Assembly (NCBI GenBank): GCA_035762175.1
Contig: DASTPP010000395.1
Coordinates: 11,990-75,989, forward strand
Direction: 5' to 3'
Length of the DNA: 64,000 bases
From: DASTPP01 sp035762175
Lineage (GTDB): Bacteria > Myxococcota_A > Polyangia > Polyangiales > Polyangiaceae
Positions 43,041-51,319 of the stretch are shown one piece after another (position 1 is the first letter of the stretch; each line of letters begins with the position of its first letter). Position numbers and translations under genes: made by a program. The notes under the pieces are model-generated. The model did no database searches, was not told the DNA's origin, and saw only the letters and a program-made list of their open reading frames with translations.

Positions 43041-43070
43041 TTGCGTGTCGGCGCCCGGGGCCGTTAAACT
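43041..43070 (+). promoter_or_regulatory. Sigma-70-type promoter of the double-FHA gene
   Basis: TTGCGT (43041-43046), 18-bp spacer, TAAACT (43065-43070) in a locally AT-richer stretch. Start site near 43077; leader of about 60 nt that contains the small ORF described next. Confidence 0.5.
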
Positions 43071-43083
43071 AAGCTAGGTTTTC

Positions 43084-43137
43084 ATGGAGGCTCGTGCCCG
43101 GTTCCCCCACCGCCGACGAAGGGCGGCTCGAACGTGA
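43084..43137 (+). CDS. Possible Arg-rich leader peptide (17 codons)
   Basis: ATG 43084 opens a 17-residue frame (MEARARFPHRRRRAART) with seven Arg. Its TGA (43135-43137) overlaps the ATG of the double-FHA gene as TGATG, the arrangement used for termination-reinitiation. It lies wholly in the predicted leader. Only a weak purine tract precedes it. It could be a chance ORF. Confidence 0.35.
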   Translation: MEARARFPHRRRRAART

Positions 43138-44795
43138 TGTGGAAGCTCACCATCGAGGACGACGAGGGCTCGCAGACGTCCTTGCAGCTGGCGGCGGCCG
43201 AGTACCATATCGGCCGCGACGAGGGGAACAACGTCCGGCTGACCGACCGCAATGTGTCGCGCCGCCACGCGACGCTCAAGCGCAACGGCGACGAGGCCTG
43301 GCACCTCGTCGACCACGAGAGCTATAACGGCTCGTACGTCAACGGCCAGCGCGTCGCCGGCAGCGCCGCGCTCGGGCACGCCGACCTGATTCAGCTCGGC
43401 GACTACCGCATCTTCCTGACGAACGAAGAGCGCGTGCTCGCGCCGCCCACGGCGGGCAAGCCGGCGGTCTCGTCGGTGCCGCCGACGCCCGAGTACCCCG
43501 ACCGGCTCGTCGTGCTGGTCGGGCCCGAGCCGGGCTTCGAGTGCCGGCTCGACCGGGGCGTGGTGACCATCGGGCGCTCCGAAGAGTGCACCTTCGCGAT
43601 CAACCACCCCTCGGTCAGCCGCGTGCACGCGGTCGTGCACCCGGTCGCGCCGGGGCGCTTCGAGATTCTCGACAAAGATAGCGCCAACGGCCTGCGCCTC
43701 AACGGCGTCGACATGCGCCGCAAGATCCTCGAGGGCGGCGACATCATCGAGCTCGGCGACGTGCAGATGCGCTACCTCGAGCAGGGGCAGGCGCCGATCC
43801 GGTCGGGCAGCGACATCTCGCAGCGGCTGCACGCGCTCACGTCGACCGCGGGCGGCTCGGCCCCCGCCCGCGCCTCGGGCCCCGCGAGCGAGCGGCCCCG
43901 GCAGAAGGGCAACGGGCGCTGGGTGGCCGTCGCGCTCGGGGTCGCCGCGCTCGGCGCCGGCATCGTCGCGTTCCAGACCCGGCCGCGCGCCACGACCGCG
44001 ACGCCGACGGCCGCCCCCACCGACGACGCCTCGGCCGCCCTGGTCGAGAAGGCGCGCACCGCCGCCCGCACCGACCCCGCCGAGGCCCTGCGCCTGCTCA
44101 TGACGCTCCCCGAGCCCCGGCGCCGGGCGGCCGACGCGACCGACGTCGCCAACCAGGCCTCCGAGGCGATCCTGCGCGAGGCCGCGAAAGAGCCCGACCC
44201 GGCCAAGCGCGCCCCGGGGCTCAAGCCCCTGCTCGGCCACCCCCTGGTCAGCCCCAGCCTGCGCAAGCAGGCCGAAGATCTCTTGCGCCCCATCGCGCCG
44301 TCGGTGCCCCTCCCGCCCACGACTACGGCCACGTCCACGGGCGCGGCCACGTCCACGGGCGCGGCCACGCCCACGCCCACGCCCACGGCCACGCCCACGC
44401 CCACGAACTCGGCCGAGGTGATGCCCAAGGCGTCGGCCGGCGGCAAAGACCGCGCGCGCCCGGGCGGCGGCCCCGACGAGGGCGGCGAGGCGCCCTCGGG
44501 CGAGGTGCGGCCCCCCACCGCCTCGAACCGCACCAAAGAGCGCGAGGGTCGCGACCGCGAGGGCGTCGCCAAGCCGCCGCCGCGCCCGACGAAAGAACGC
44601 GAGGGCGGCGACGCGGTCGACATCAGCCAGGCCCCCCAAGACGAGGCCACGACGCGGCGCAAGCTCGAGGGCCGCATGCAGAGCGGCAACGCTTCCGAGG
44701 CCGAGCTCAAAATGCTCAAGGCCATCTGTCAGCACCAGGGGGATGCGAGCTGCAGAGAGAAGGCGCAAGAGGCCCTGCGAAAGCTGAACGAGTGA
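43137..44795 (+). CDS. Double-FHA-domain membrane protein
   Basis: Encodes 552 residues from ATG 43137 (GTG 43134 is an alternative adding one residue). Two FHA domains: about 5-95 (YHIGRDEGNNVRL, VSRRHATL, YNGSYVNGQ) and about 118-205 (VTIGRSEECTF, VSRVHAVV, SANGLRLNG), both with the phosphothreonine-binding Arg/Ser/Asn set. One transmembrane helix (about 260-278), then a periplasmic tail with an Ala-rich helical part, a Thr/Pro repeat encoded by CCACGCCCACG units, and a Lys/Glu-rich end. Probably reads out Ser/Thr kinase activity. Confidence 0.9.
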   Translation: MWKLTIEDDEGSQTSLQLAAAEYHIGRDEGNNVRLTDRNVSRRHATLKRNGDEAWHLVDHESYNGSYVNGQRVAGSAALGHADLIQLGDYRIFLTNEERVLAPPTAGKPAVSSVPPTPEYPDRLVVLVGPEPGFECRLDRGVVTIGRSEECTFAINHPSVSRVHAVVHPVAPGRFEILDKDSANGLRLNGVDMRRKILEGGDIIELGDVQMRYLEQGQAPIRSGSDISQRLHALTSTAGGSAPARASGPASERPRQKGNGRWVAVALGVAALGAGIVAFQTRPRATTATPTAAPTDDASAALVEKARTAARTDPAEALRLLMTLPEPRRRAADATDVANQASEAILREAAKEPDPAKRAPGLKPLLGHPLVSPSLRKQAEDLLRPIAPSVPLPPTTTATSTGAATSTGAATPTPTPTATPTPTNSAEVMPKASAGGKDRARPGGGPDEGGEAPSGEVRPPTASNRTKEREGRDREGVAKPPPRPTKEREGGDAVDISQAPQDEATTRRKLEGRMQSGNASEAELKMLKAICQHQGDASCREKAQEALRKLNE

Positions 44796-44852
44796 CCCCC
44801 GCGGGTGCGCTCGGCCCGCGGCCCGGGCGGGCCCCGCACCGCACTCGACCTA

Positions 44853-44874
44853 GCCCCCGACGGAAGTCGAGGGC
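44853..44874 (+). terminator. Hairpin after the double-FHA gene
   Basis: GCCCCCGAC-GGAA-GTCGAGGGC, one mismatch, 58 bp after the stop codon. Nearly the same stem recurs at 45054-45075, so the first arms of both also pair with each other over about 180 bp. Confidence 0.5.
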
Positions 44875-45053
44875 CGCGCACGCCCGCGGGAACGGCGCGC
44901 AAAGCCCCGCCCGGAGGCGGAGCTCTCTCTCCGCGAGCCGCTTCGCCGGCTCGCCCGCGCGCCCGGCGCCCGCGGGGGCCCGGCCCCCGGCGAAGGGGCG
45001 GGCTGGGAGGGCCGAATCGGCCCGATTTCGCGCGGCACGGGCGGGCGTGCGTT

Positions 45054-45075
45054 GCCCCCGACTTCCGTCGGGGGC
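45054..45075 (-). terminator. Hairpin after typA
   Basis: GCCCCCGAC-TTCC-GTCGGGGGC, a perfect 9-bp stem beginning 5 bp after the typA stop codon on the minus strand. Confidence 0.55.
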
Positions 45076-45079
45076 CCGC

Positions 45080-46942
45080 TCACTCGACGCCCTGCGCCTC
45101 TTCGATGGCCTGCTGGCGCCGCGGGCGCTGGCCGCACGACAAGATCTGCTTGCGCACGCGCACCGCGTCGGGCGTCACCTCGACGAGCTCGTCGGCGTCG
45201 ATCCACTCGAGGGCGGTGTCGATGGTGAGAATGTGCGGCACGGCGAGCAGGACGTTCTCGTCTTTGCCGTGGTTCCGGACGTTCGACAGCTTCTTCTCTT
45301 TGATCGGGTTGACGTCGGTGTCGTTCGGGCGGTTGTGCTCGCCGATGATCATGCCCTCGTAGACCTCGACGCCCGGGGTGACGAAGAAGAGGCCGCGGGG
45401 CTGCAGGTGGTGCAGGGCGTAGGGCGTGGCGACGCCGGGGCGGTCGGCCACGATGGCGCCCGAGGGGCGGCGGGCGAGCGGGCCGCCCCAGGGCTCCCAG
45501 CCCTCGAGCAGGGTGTGCAGGAGGCCGGTGCCGCGCGTCGCGGTCATGAACTCGCCGCGGAAGCCGATGAGGGCGCGGCTCGGCACGCGGAACTCGAGCC
45601 GGGCGCGGCCGTAGCCGTGGTTGGCCATCTTGACCATGCGGCCGCGGCGGGCGCCGAGCCGCTCGGTGATCGTGCCGATGTAGCCGTCGGGCACGTCGAT
45701 GACGGCGAGCTCGACCGGCTCGCAGAGCTGGCCGTCGACCTCGCGGGTGACGACCTCGGGGTTCGAGAGCTGCAACTCGTAGCCCTCGCGGCGCATCGTC
45801 TCGGCCAAGATGGCGAGCTGCAGCTCGCCCCGGCCGTACACCAAGAAGGTGTCGGCGTTGTCGGTCGGCTCGACGCGCATCGACAGGTTGCGCCGGGCCT
45901 CGCGCTCGAGGCGGTCTTTGAGGTGGCGGCTGGTCAAGAACTTCGACGCCTTGGACTTGCCCGCGAAGGGCGAGGTGTTGACGCCGAACTTCATCTTGAT
46001 GGTCGGCTCGTCGACGCGGATGCGCGGCAGGGCCTCGAAGGGGCCCTCGGGCGCGACGAGCGTGTCGCCGATGGTGGCGGTCTCGAGCCCGGCGATCGCG
46101 ACGATGTCGCCGGCGCGCGCCTCCTCGATGGGCACGCGCTTGAGGCCGTCGAAGCCGTAGAGCACCTTGATGGCGGCGCGCTGGGGCGGGCCCTTCTCGC
46201 CCAGCACGGCGACGGGCTGGCCCGCGCGCAGCGTGCCCTCGACCACGCGCCCGACGGCGAGGCGGCCAACGTAGTCGTCGTGGTCGAGGTTGCAGACGAG
46301 AAATTGCAGCGGCGCCCCGGGGTCGCCGGGCGCCGGCGGCACGTGCTCGACGATGGCCTCGAAGAGCGGGCGCAGGTCGGCGTTGCCGTCGTCGAGCGCG
46401 CGGCGGGCGACCCCCTGGCGGCCGATGGCATAAAGGTGGGGGAAGTCGGCCTGCGCGTCGGACGCCTCGAGGTCGCAGAACAGGTCGAACACCTCGGACA
46501 GGACGTCGTCGGGGCGGGCGTCGGCGCGGTCGATCTTGTTGATGACGACGATGACGGGGAAGCCCCGCTCGAGGCACTTCTTGAGCACGAAGCGCGTCTG
46601 GGGCAGGGGCCCCTCGGCCGCGTCGACGAGCAGGAGGGCGCCGTCGGCCATCAAGAGGGTGCGCTCGACCTCGCCGCCGAAGTCGGCGTGCCCGGGGGTG
46701 TCGAGGATGTTGATGGCGACGGGCGGCTGGCCCGGCCCGGGGCGCCAGCGCACACTCGTGTTCTTGGCGAGGATGGTGATGCCCCGCTCGCGCTCGAGAT
46801 CGTTCGAGTCCATCACGCGCTCGGCGACCTGCTCGTTCTCGCGGAACGCGCCGGCCTGGCGGAGCATGAAGTCGACGAGGGTGGTCTTGCCGTGGTCGAC
46901 GTGGGCGACAATGGCGACGTTGCGTAGGTCGTTGCGGCTCAT
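45080..46942 (-). CDS. typA: Ribosome-associated GTPase TypA/BipA
   Basis: Encodes 620 residues, the usual length. A translational GTPase that binds 70S ribosomes and helps 50S assembly and stress responses. G domain: AHVDHGKTT, ERGITI (effector loop), DTPGHADFGGEVER and NKIDR. Domain II follows, and the C-terminal GEFMTATRGTGLL and NARG-like tail are present. It is divergent from the UbiB-like kinase gene, with only 20 bp between start codons. Confidence 0.97.
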   Translation of the reverse strand: MSRNDLRNVAIVAHVDHGKTTLVDFMLRQAGAFRENEQVAERVMDSNDLERERGITILAKNTSVRWRPGPGQPPVAINILDTPGHADFGGEVERTLLMADGALLLVDAAEGPLPQTRFVLKKCLERGFPVIVVINKIDRADARPDDVLSEVFDLFCDLEASDAQADFPHLYAIGRQGVARRALDDGNADLRPLFEAIVEHVPPAPGDPGAPLQFLVCNLDHDDYVGRLAVGRVVEGTLRAGQPVAVLGEKGPPQRAAIKVLYGFDGLKRVPIEEARAGDIVAIAGLETATIGDTLVAPEGPFEALPRIRVDEPTIKMKFGVNTSPFAGKSKASKFLTSRHLKDRLEREARRNLSMRVEPTDNADTFLVYGRGELQLAILAETMRREGYELQLSNPEVVTREVDGQLCEPVELAVIDVPDGYIGTITERLGARRGRMVKMANHGYGRARLEFRVPSRALIGFRGEFMTATRGTGLLHTLLEGWEPWGGPLARRPSGAIVADRPGVATPYALHHLQPRGLFFVTPGVEVYEGMIIGEHNRPNDTDVNPIKEKKLSNVRNHGKDENVLLAVPHILTIDTALEWIDADELVEVTPDAVRVRKQILSCGQRPRRQQAIEEAQGVE

Positions 46943-46962
46943 CGAAAGGCGGCGCGTCTAGC

Positions 46963-48681
46963 ATGGAGCTGGTCAAGGCGCGAGAGACGCCTGCCGAGGC
47001 GGCCGGGGGGCCGGGGCGGGCGAGGGCCCGGGCGGCCCAGCGTTTTCGCTTCTTGCGGGCGTATTGGACGACCTTTCTCGTGCTCGGCAGTTACCTCTGG
47101 GACGGGGCCCTCAGGCGCCGCTCGGGCGGCGACGAGGCGCGCCTGCGCGAGGTGCACCGGCGGAACGCCGCCCGGGTGCGCCGGACGATCCTCGCGCTGC
47201 AGGGCCTGTTCATCAAGGTCGGGCAGCTGCTCAGCATCTTGGCGAATTTCTTGCCGGACGAGTTCCGGCGCGAGCTCGCGGCGCTGCAAGACCGGGTGCC
47301 GCCCCGGCCCTTCGACGAGATCGCGGCGCGCGTCGCCGAGGAGCTCGGCGCGCCCGTCGACGAGCTCTACGCCGAGTTCGCCCGCGAGCCCATCGCCTCG
47401 GCCAGCCTCGGCCAGGTGCACGAGGCGCGCCTCAAGGACGGCACGCGCGTCGTCGTCAAGGTGCAGCACCCCGACATCGAAGAGATCTCGCGCCTCGACC
47501 TGCGGACGATGCGGCGCATCTTGCTCATCGTGAACGCGTTCTTCCCCGTGCGGGGCATCGACGCGTACTACAGCCAGCTGCGCGAGCTCATCGACCGCGA
47601 GCTCGACTTCGAGCTCGAGGCGGCGAACCTGACGCGCATCGCCGCGAACTTCGCCCAAGACCCCATGGTCGTCTTCCCGAAGGTCGTGGCGAAGCTGTCG
47701 ACCAAGCGCGTGATGACGCAGACCTTCGTCGAGGGCACCAAGGTGAGCGACCTCGCCGCGCTCGACGCGCTCGGGGTCGACCGGCGGGCGCTCGCCGAGC
47801 GCGTCGTGCGCGCCTACTGCCAGATGGTCTTCGTCGACGGCGTCTACCACGCCGACCCGCACCCGGGGAACCTGCTGGTGGGCCCCGGCGGCGAGCTCGT
47901 CTTCCTCGACTTCGGGGCCGTCGCCGAGGTCTCGGCCGACATGCGCGAGGGCATGCCCGAGTTCCTCGAGGGGGTGATCCGGCGCGACACCGACCGGCTG
48001 ATGCGCGCGCTCAAGCGCATGGGCTTCTTGGCGCACGGGGGCGACGAAGAGGTGGGCGAGCGGGTGGTCGAGTACTTTCACCGCCGCTTTCAGGAGGAGG
48101 TCAAGCTCGAGAGCTTCAACCTGCGCGACATCAAGATCGACCCGCAGAAGGGCTTCGAGAACCTCTTGAACCTGCGGCGCATGAACGTCACCTTGCGCGA
48201 GCTGTCGGGCGCCTTCCAGGTGCCGCGCGACTGGGTGCTCTTGCAGCGCTGCTTCTTGCTGCTGACGGGGGTGTGCACCGAGCTCGACCCGAGCCTGAAC
48301 CCCTTCGAGGTGGTGCGGCCGTACCTGCACGAGTTCGTGCTCGGCAACCGCGACTGGGCGCAGATCGCGCTCGAGGCGGTGCGCGACATGGCGCTGCAGG
48401 CGGTCACGCTGCCGGCCGACGCGCGCAAGGTGCTGCAGAAGGCGACGCGGGGCGAGCTCGAGGTGGTGGTGCGCTCGCCGCTGCGGGCGGCGCAGATCGT
48501 GGCGCGGGCGATCCACGACGCGGTCGTCGCGGCGGCGGCGCTCGGGGCGGGGTGGGCGGCGGTCGAGTTCCGGCTGCACGGCGAGCACGAGCTCGCCCGC
48601 CTCTGCGCCTTCGGCGGGGCGGGGCTCGCGATCGCGTGGCTCCTGCGGGCGCTCTTCTCGCCCTCGCCCGGGCGGCGCTGA
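46963..48681 (+). CDS. ABC1/AarF/UbiB-family atypical kinase
   Basis: Encodes 572 residues. Diagnostic motifs: FIKVGQLLS (the family's KxGQ), SLGQVHEA with the Ala-rich/Gly loop, VVVKVQHP Lys, HADPHPGNLL catalytic loop and LDFGAV metal site. Two C-terminal hydrophobic segments (about 510-560) anchor it in the inner membrane. UbiB-type proteins support ubiquinone or other isoprenoid-quinone biosynthesis, probably by ATP-driven lipid extraction; no ubi genes are nearby to confirm that role. Followed by inverted-repeat element copy 2. Confidence 0.93.
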   Translation: MELVKARETPAEAAGGPGRARARAAQRFRFLRAYWTTFLVLGSYLWDGALRRRSGGDEARLREVHRRNAARVRRTILALQGLFIKVGQLLSILANFLPDEFRRELAALQDRVPPRPFDEIAARVAEELGAPVDELYAEFAREPIASASLGQVHEARLKDGTRVVVKVQHPDIEEISRLDLRTMRRILLIVNAFFPVRGIDAYYSQLRELIDRELDFELEAANLTRIAANFAQDPMVVFPKVVAKLSTKRVMTQTFVEGTKVSDLAALDALGVDRRALAERVVRAYCQMVFVDGVYHADPHPGNLLVGPGGELVFLDFGAVAEVSADMREGMPEFLEGVIRRDTDRLMRALKRMGFLAHGGDEEVGERVVEYFHRRFQEEVKLESFNLRDIKIDPQKGFENLLNLRRMNVTLRELSGAFQVPRDWVLLQRCFLLLTGVCTELDPSLNPFEVVRPYLHEFVLGNRDWAQIALEAVRDMALQAVTLPADARKVLQKATRGELEVVVRSPLRAAQIVARAIHDAVVAAAALGAGWAAVEFRLHGEHELARLCAFGGAGLAIAWLLRALFSPSPGRR

Positions 48682-48703
48682 GGGCGGGCGTCGCTGCGGG
48701 CGG

Positions 48704-48833
48704 GCGTCGCTCGCGCGGGCCGCGGCGGCTCGCGGGCGCGCTCCGGGCACCCTTAACTCGCCCTGCGGGCTCGGACAGAAGGGGACCCGCCCTCCGCGCG
48801 CCCGCGAGCCGCCGCGGCCCGCGCGAGCGACGC
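48704..48833. repeat. Inverted-repeat element, copy 2: 38-bp perfect arms around a conserved 54-bp core
   Basis: Left arm 48704-48741 and right arm 48796-48833 are perfectly complementary (38 of 38). The core (48742-48795) matches copy 1 at 46 of 54 positions, with an 8-base shortening in the central hairpin (GCCC-GCA-GGGC). The arms are unrelated to those of copy 1 except for their inner 10 bases or so. On the minus strand the element starts 18 bp after the stop codon of the FAAL gene. A 14-bp direct repeat (GGGCGGGCGTCGCT at 48682 and 48698) overlaps the outer left arm. Confidence 0.85.
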
Positions 48834-48851
48834 ACGGGGCTCGGGGCGCGC

Positions 48852-50651
48852 TCAGCGGGCGGGGCGCTGGCCGAGGGTGCGCGTCGCGACGTACGAGAGC
48901 TGGCTGCGGAGCAGCTCTTTGGCGAGGTCGAGGCGGTCCTGGGCGCGGGGGGGGTCGCGGCCCGAGAGGGCCTTCGCGAGGTAGAGGCGGCGGGCGAGCA
49001 GGCGCTGCAGCTTGCCGCTCGAGGTCTTGGGCAGGACGCCCGGGGCGACGGCGACGGCGTCGTCGACGGTGAGGCCGAGGCCCTCTTGCACGGCCGAGCG
49101 GACGCGGCCGGCGAGCACGACGCGCTCGCGCTCGCCCATCAGGGGGGTCTCGAAGACGACGACGACGCGCTCGCGGTCGCCGGCCGGGCCGTCGACGCCG
49201 AAGGCGGCGATGTTGCCCTTGCGCACGCCCTCGACCTGGCCGGAGAACCACTCGATGTCGTGGGGGTAGAAGTTGCGCCCGTTGACGATGATGACCTCCT
49301 TCGAGCGGCCGCAGGGCACGACCTCGCCGTCGGCGACGTAGCCGAGGTCGCCGGTGCGCAGCCAGCCGCCGGCCATGGCCGAGGCCGACAGGTCGCGGTC
49401 GTCGAAGTAGCCGCGCATGGTGCTCGGGCCCTTCAGGCGCAGCTCGCCGACGACGCGCTCGGGCAGGGGGCGCTCGCTCTCGGCGTCGTCTTCGGCGAAG
49501 GCGGCGATCTGGTGGCCCTCGAAGGGGCGGCCGCAGCGCACGAGCTCGACGGCCTCGTCGTGGTCGCGGCTGACGGGGCGGGCCATGCCGTCCTGCCAGA
49601 GCGTCGGGCCGTGCACGACGTCGACGCGCGCCCCCTGGCCGACGGGCGAGAAGGCGGCGGCGAGGGTCGACTCGGCGAGGCCGTAGCTGGCGACGAAGGC
49701 CTTGGGCGAGAAGCCGAAGGGCGAGAAGGCTTCTTCGAAGGCGCGCAGGGTCTCGGCCCGGACGGGCTCGGCGCCGCAGCCGGCGACGCGCCAGGCCGAC
49801 AGGTCGATGCCCTCGAGCTCGCGGGGCCTGACGCGCTTGACGCAGAGGGCGTAGGCGAAGTTCGGGCCGTACGAGACGGTGCCGCGGTGGCGGCCGAGCG
49901 CGCGCAGCCAGAGCGCGGGGCGCCGGAGGAAGGCGAAGGGCGACAGGAGCGCGACGGGGATGCGCTCGTAGAGCGGGGCGAGCACGAAGCCGATGAGCCC
50001 CATGTCGTGGTAGAGCGGCAGCCACGAGACGCCGACGTCGCCCTCGCGCAGGCCGAGGCCCTCGCGGCAGATGGCGCGCACGTTGGCGGCGATGTTGGCG
50101 TGGGTCAGCATCACGCCCTTGGGGCGCGAGGTCGAGCCGCTCGTGAACTGCAAGAAGGCGACGTCGTCGGGCCCGACCTTGGCCGGGCGCAGGGCCTCGC
50201 GGGCGCTGCGAATCGCCTCGACCGCGACGACGCTGCGCAGCGTCGGGCAGGCGGCCTCGACGGTGCCGAGCAGGCGCTTGATGTTCGAGGTCGTGACGAG
50301 CGCGCGCGCGCCCGAGCGGCCGACGATGTGCTTGGCGTTGTCGAGGTAGCCCGCGAGCTGCCCGAGGCCGAGCGGCGGGTACATCGGCACGGGCACGAGC
50401 CCGGCGCGCAGGGCGCCGAGGAAGGTGAAGATGAACTCGTCGCTCTCGGGCAAGACGAGCGCGACCCGGTCGCCGCGCCGCAGGCCGAGCGCCTGCAGGG
50501 CGCCGCCGTAGCGGCCGCTGGCGCGCTCGACGCCCGCGAACGAGAAGAAGGGCTCGGCCTGGCCCTCGTCGCGGACGAAGGTGTAGCCGCGCGTCGGCTC
50601 GGCGCGCTTGGCCGCCTCTTCGAGGGCCTCGCCGATCGTCAGGTCGCTCAT
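48852..50651 (-). CDS. Fatty acyl-AMP ligase (FAAL-type)
   Basis: Encodes 599 residues. Adenylate-forming enzyme that activates a fatty acid as acyl-AMP and passes it to an acyl carrier protein. Motifs: LQFTSGSTSRPKGVMLTHAN (A3), SYGLAEST (A5), TGDLGYVADGEVVPCGR (A7/A8) and PKTSSGKLQR (A10). The N-terminal DEFIFTFLGALRAGLVPVPM and SWLPLYHDMGLIG match FAALs rather than acyl-CoA ligases. It overlaps the preceding ACP gene by 4 bp (ATGA), so loading of that ACP is the obvious role. Confidence 0.92.
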   Translation of the reverse strand: MSDLTIGEALEEAAKRAEPTRGYTFVRDEGQAEPFFSFAGVERASGRYGGALQALGLRRGDRVALVLPESDEFIFTFLGALRAGLVPVPMYPPLGLGQLAGYLDNAKHIVGRSGARALVTTSNIKRLLGTVEAACPTLRSVVAVEAIRSAREALRPAKVGPDDVAFLQFTSGSTSRPKGVMLTHANIAANVRAICREGLGLREGDVGVSWLPLYHDMGLIGFVLAPLYERIPVALLSPFAFLRRPALWLRALGRHRGTVSYGPNFAYALCVKRVRPRELEGIDLSAWRVAGCGAEPVRAETLRAFEEAFSPFGFSPKAFVASYGLAESTLAAAFSPVGQGARVDVVHGPTLWQDGMARPVSRDHDEAVELVRCGRPFEGHQIAAFAEDDAESERPLPERVVGELRLKGPSTMRGYFDDRDLSASAMAGGWLRTGDLGYVADGEVVPCGRSKEVIIVNGRNFYPHDIEWFSGQVEGVRKGNIAAFGVDGPAGDRERVVVVFETPLMGERERVVLAGRVRSAVQEGLGLTVDDAVAVAPGVLPKTSSGKLQRLLARRLYLAKALSGRDPPRAQDRLDLAKELLRSQLSYVATRTLGQRPAR

Positions 50652-50941
50652 CGGGGGGCGCCCCCCCGGGCGCGCAGCTCGGCGGCGATGAGGCGCAGGA
50701 CGTCGCCCACCGTGCGGAGCTCCATCAGGCGGTCGTCGGCGATGGCGACGCCGAAGCGCTCTTCGACCTCGGCGAAGAGCTCCATGATGGTGAGCGAGTC
50801 GAGCCCGAGGTCGCCCGCGACCGTGCTCTCGGTCGAGATCTCGAGCCCGGCGGGCACGTGGCGGGCGACGAGGGCCAAGAACTCGCGCTCGAGCTCGGGC
50901 GTGGGGGCCGCGGGGTCGTCGCGTTCGGGCTCGGCGGCCAT
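50648..50941 (-). CDS. Acyl carrier protein
   Basis: Encodes 97 residues. The phosphopantetheine site is DLGLDSLTIMELFAEVEERF (Ser of DSL). The three-helix core and acidic helix II are typical; the first 25 residues are an Ala/Glu/Pro extension. Coupled to the FAAL gene (ATGA overlap), so probably its dedicated partner rather than the primary fatty-acid ACP. Confidence 0.93.
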   Translation of the reverse strand: MAAEPERDDPAAPTPELEREFLALVARHVPAGLEISTESTVAGDLGLDSLTIMELFAEVEERFGVAIADDRLMELRTVGDVLRLIAAELRARGGAPR

Positions 50942-51319
50942 GCTAGGCGCCCTTCACGCGGGCGGGGCGGGGGCCCGGGGGCGGGCCCGGGCGGGCGTCG
51001 GTGCGGCGCGGATGAGGTCGGGTGGGGGCGGGCATGGTCGCTCGCGGGCGCCGGGCGGGGCGACGAAAACGTCTTGCCGCGCTCGGCCCGGGCCCGAGCA
51101 TACTAAAGGGGCCCCAGGCTGGTCGACTTCCGGCGTCGGCGCTACCCCTTCTGGCATGGCCCCTTCGAGAACGCCCGCCCGCCCCCCGGGGGCGCCGGCC
51201 CCGCGCTCGCCCCGCGCGCCGGGGGCGGCCGGCCTTCGGGGCGCCGTCGGCGTGGGCCTCGACGGCCTTCGAAGGGGGCCCGGGCCGGGCCGGGGAGGGG
51301 GCGCCGCGCGCCCGCGGCC
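50942..51319. other. 378-bp divergent intergenic region
   Basis: Separates the ACP-FAAL operon (minus) from the GMC operon (plus). TTGCCG (about 51081) and CATACT (about 51106), 19 bp apart, could be a plus-strand promoter. A 55-codon Pro/Gly/Arg-rich frame (51156-51323) ends as ATGA on the next start, but its composition gives no support. Confidence 0.35.

Noticed and set aside
46939..50025. Long minus-strand frame passing through the inverted-repeat element, with translated similarity (GRVPFC…SP) between the two element copies
   Set aside because: The copies differ by an 8-base gap, so reading frame is not conserved; the similarity comes from the nucleic-acid core, not from a protein.
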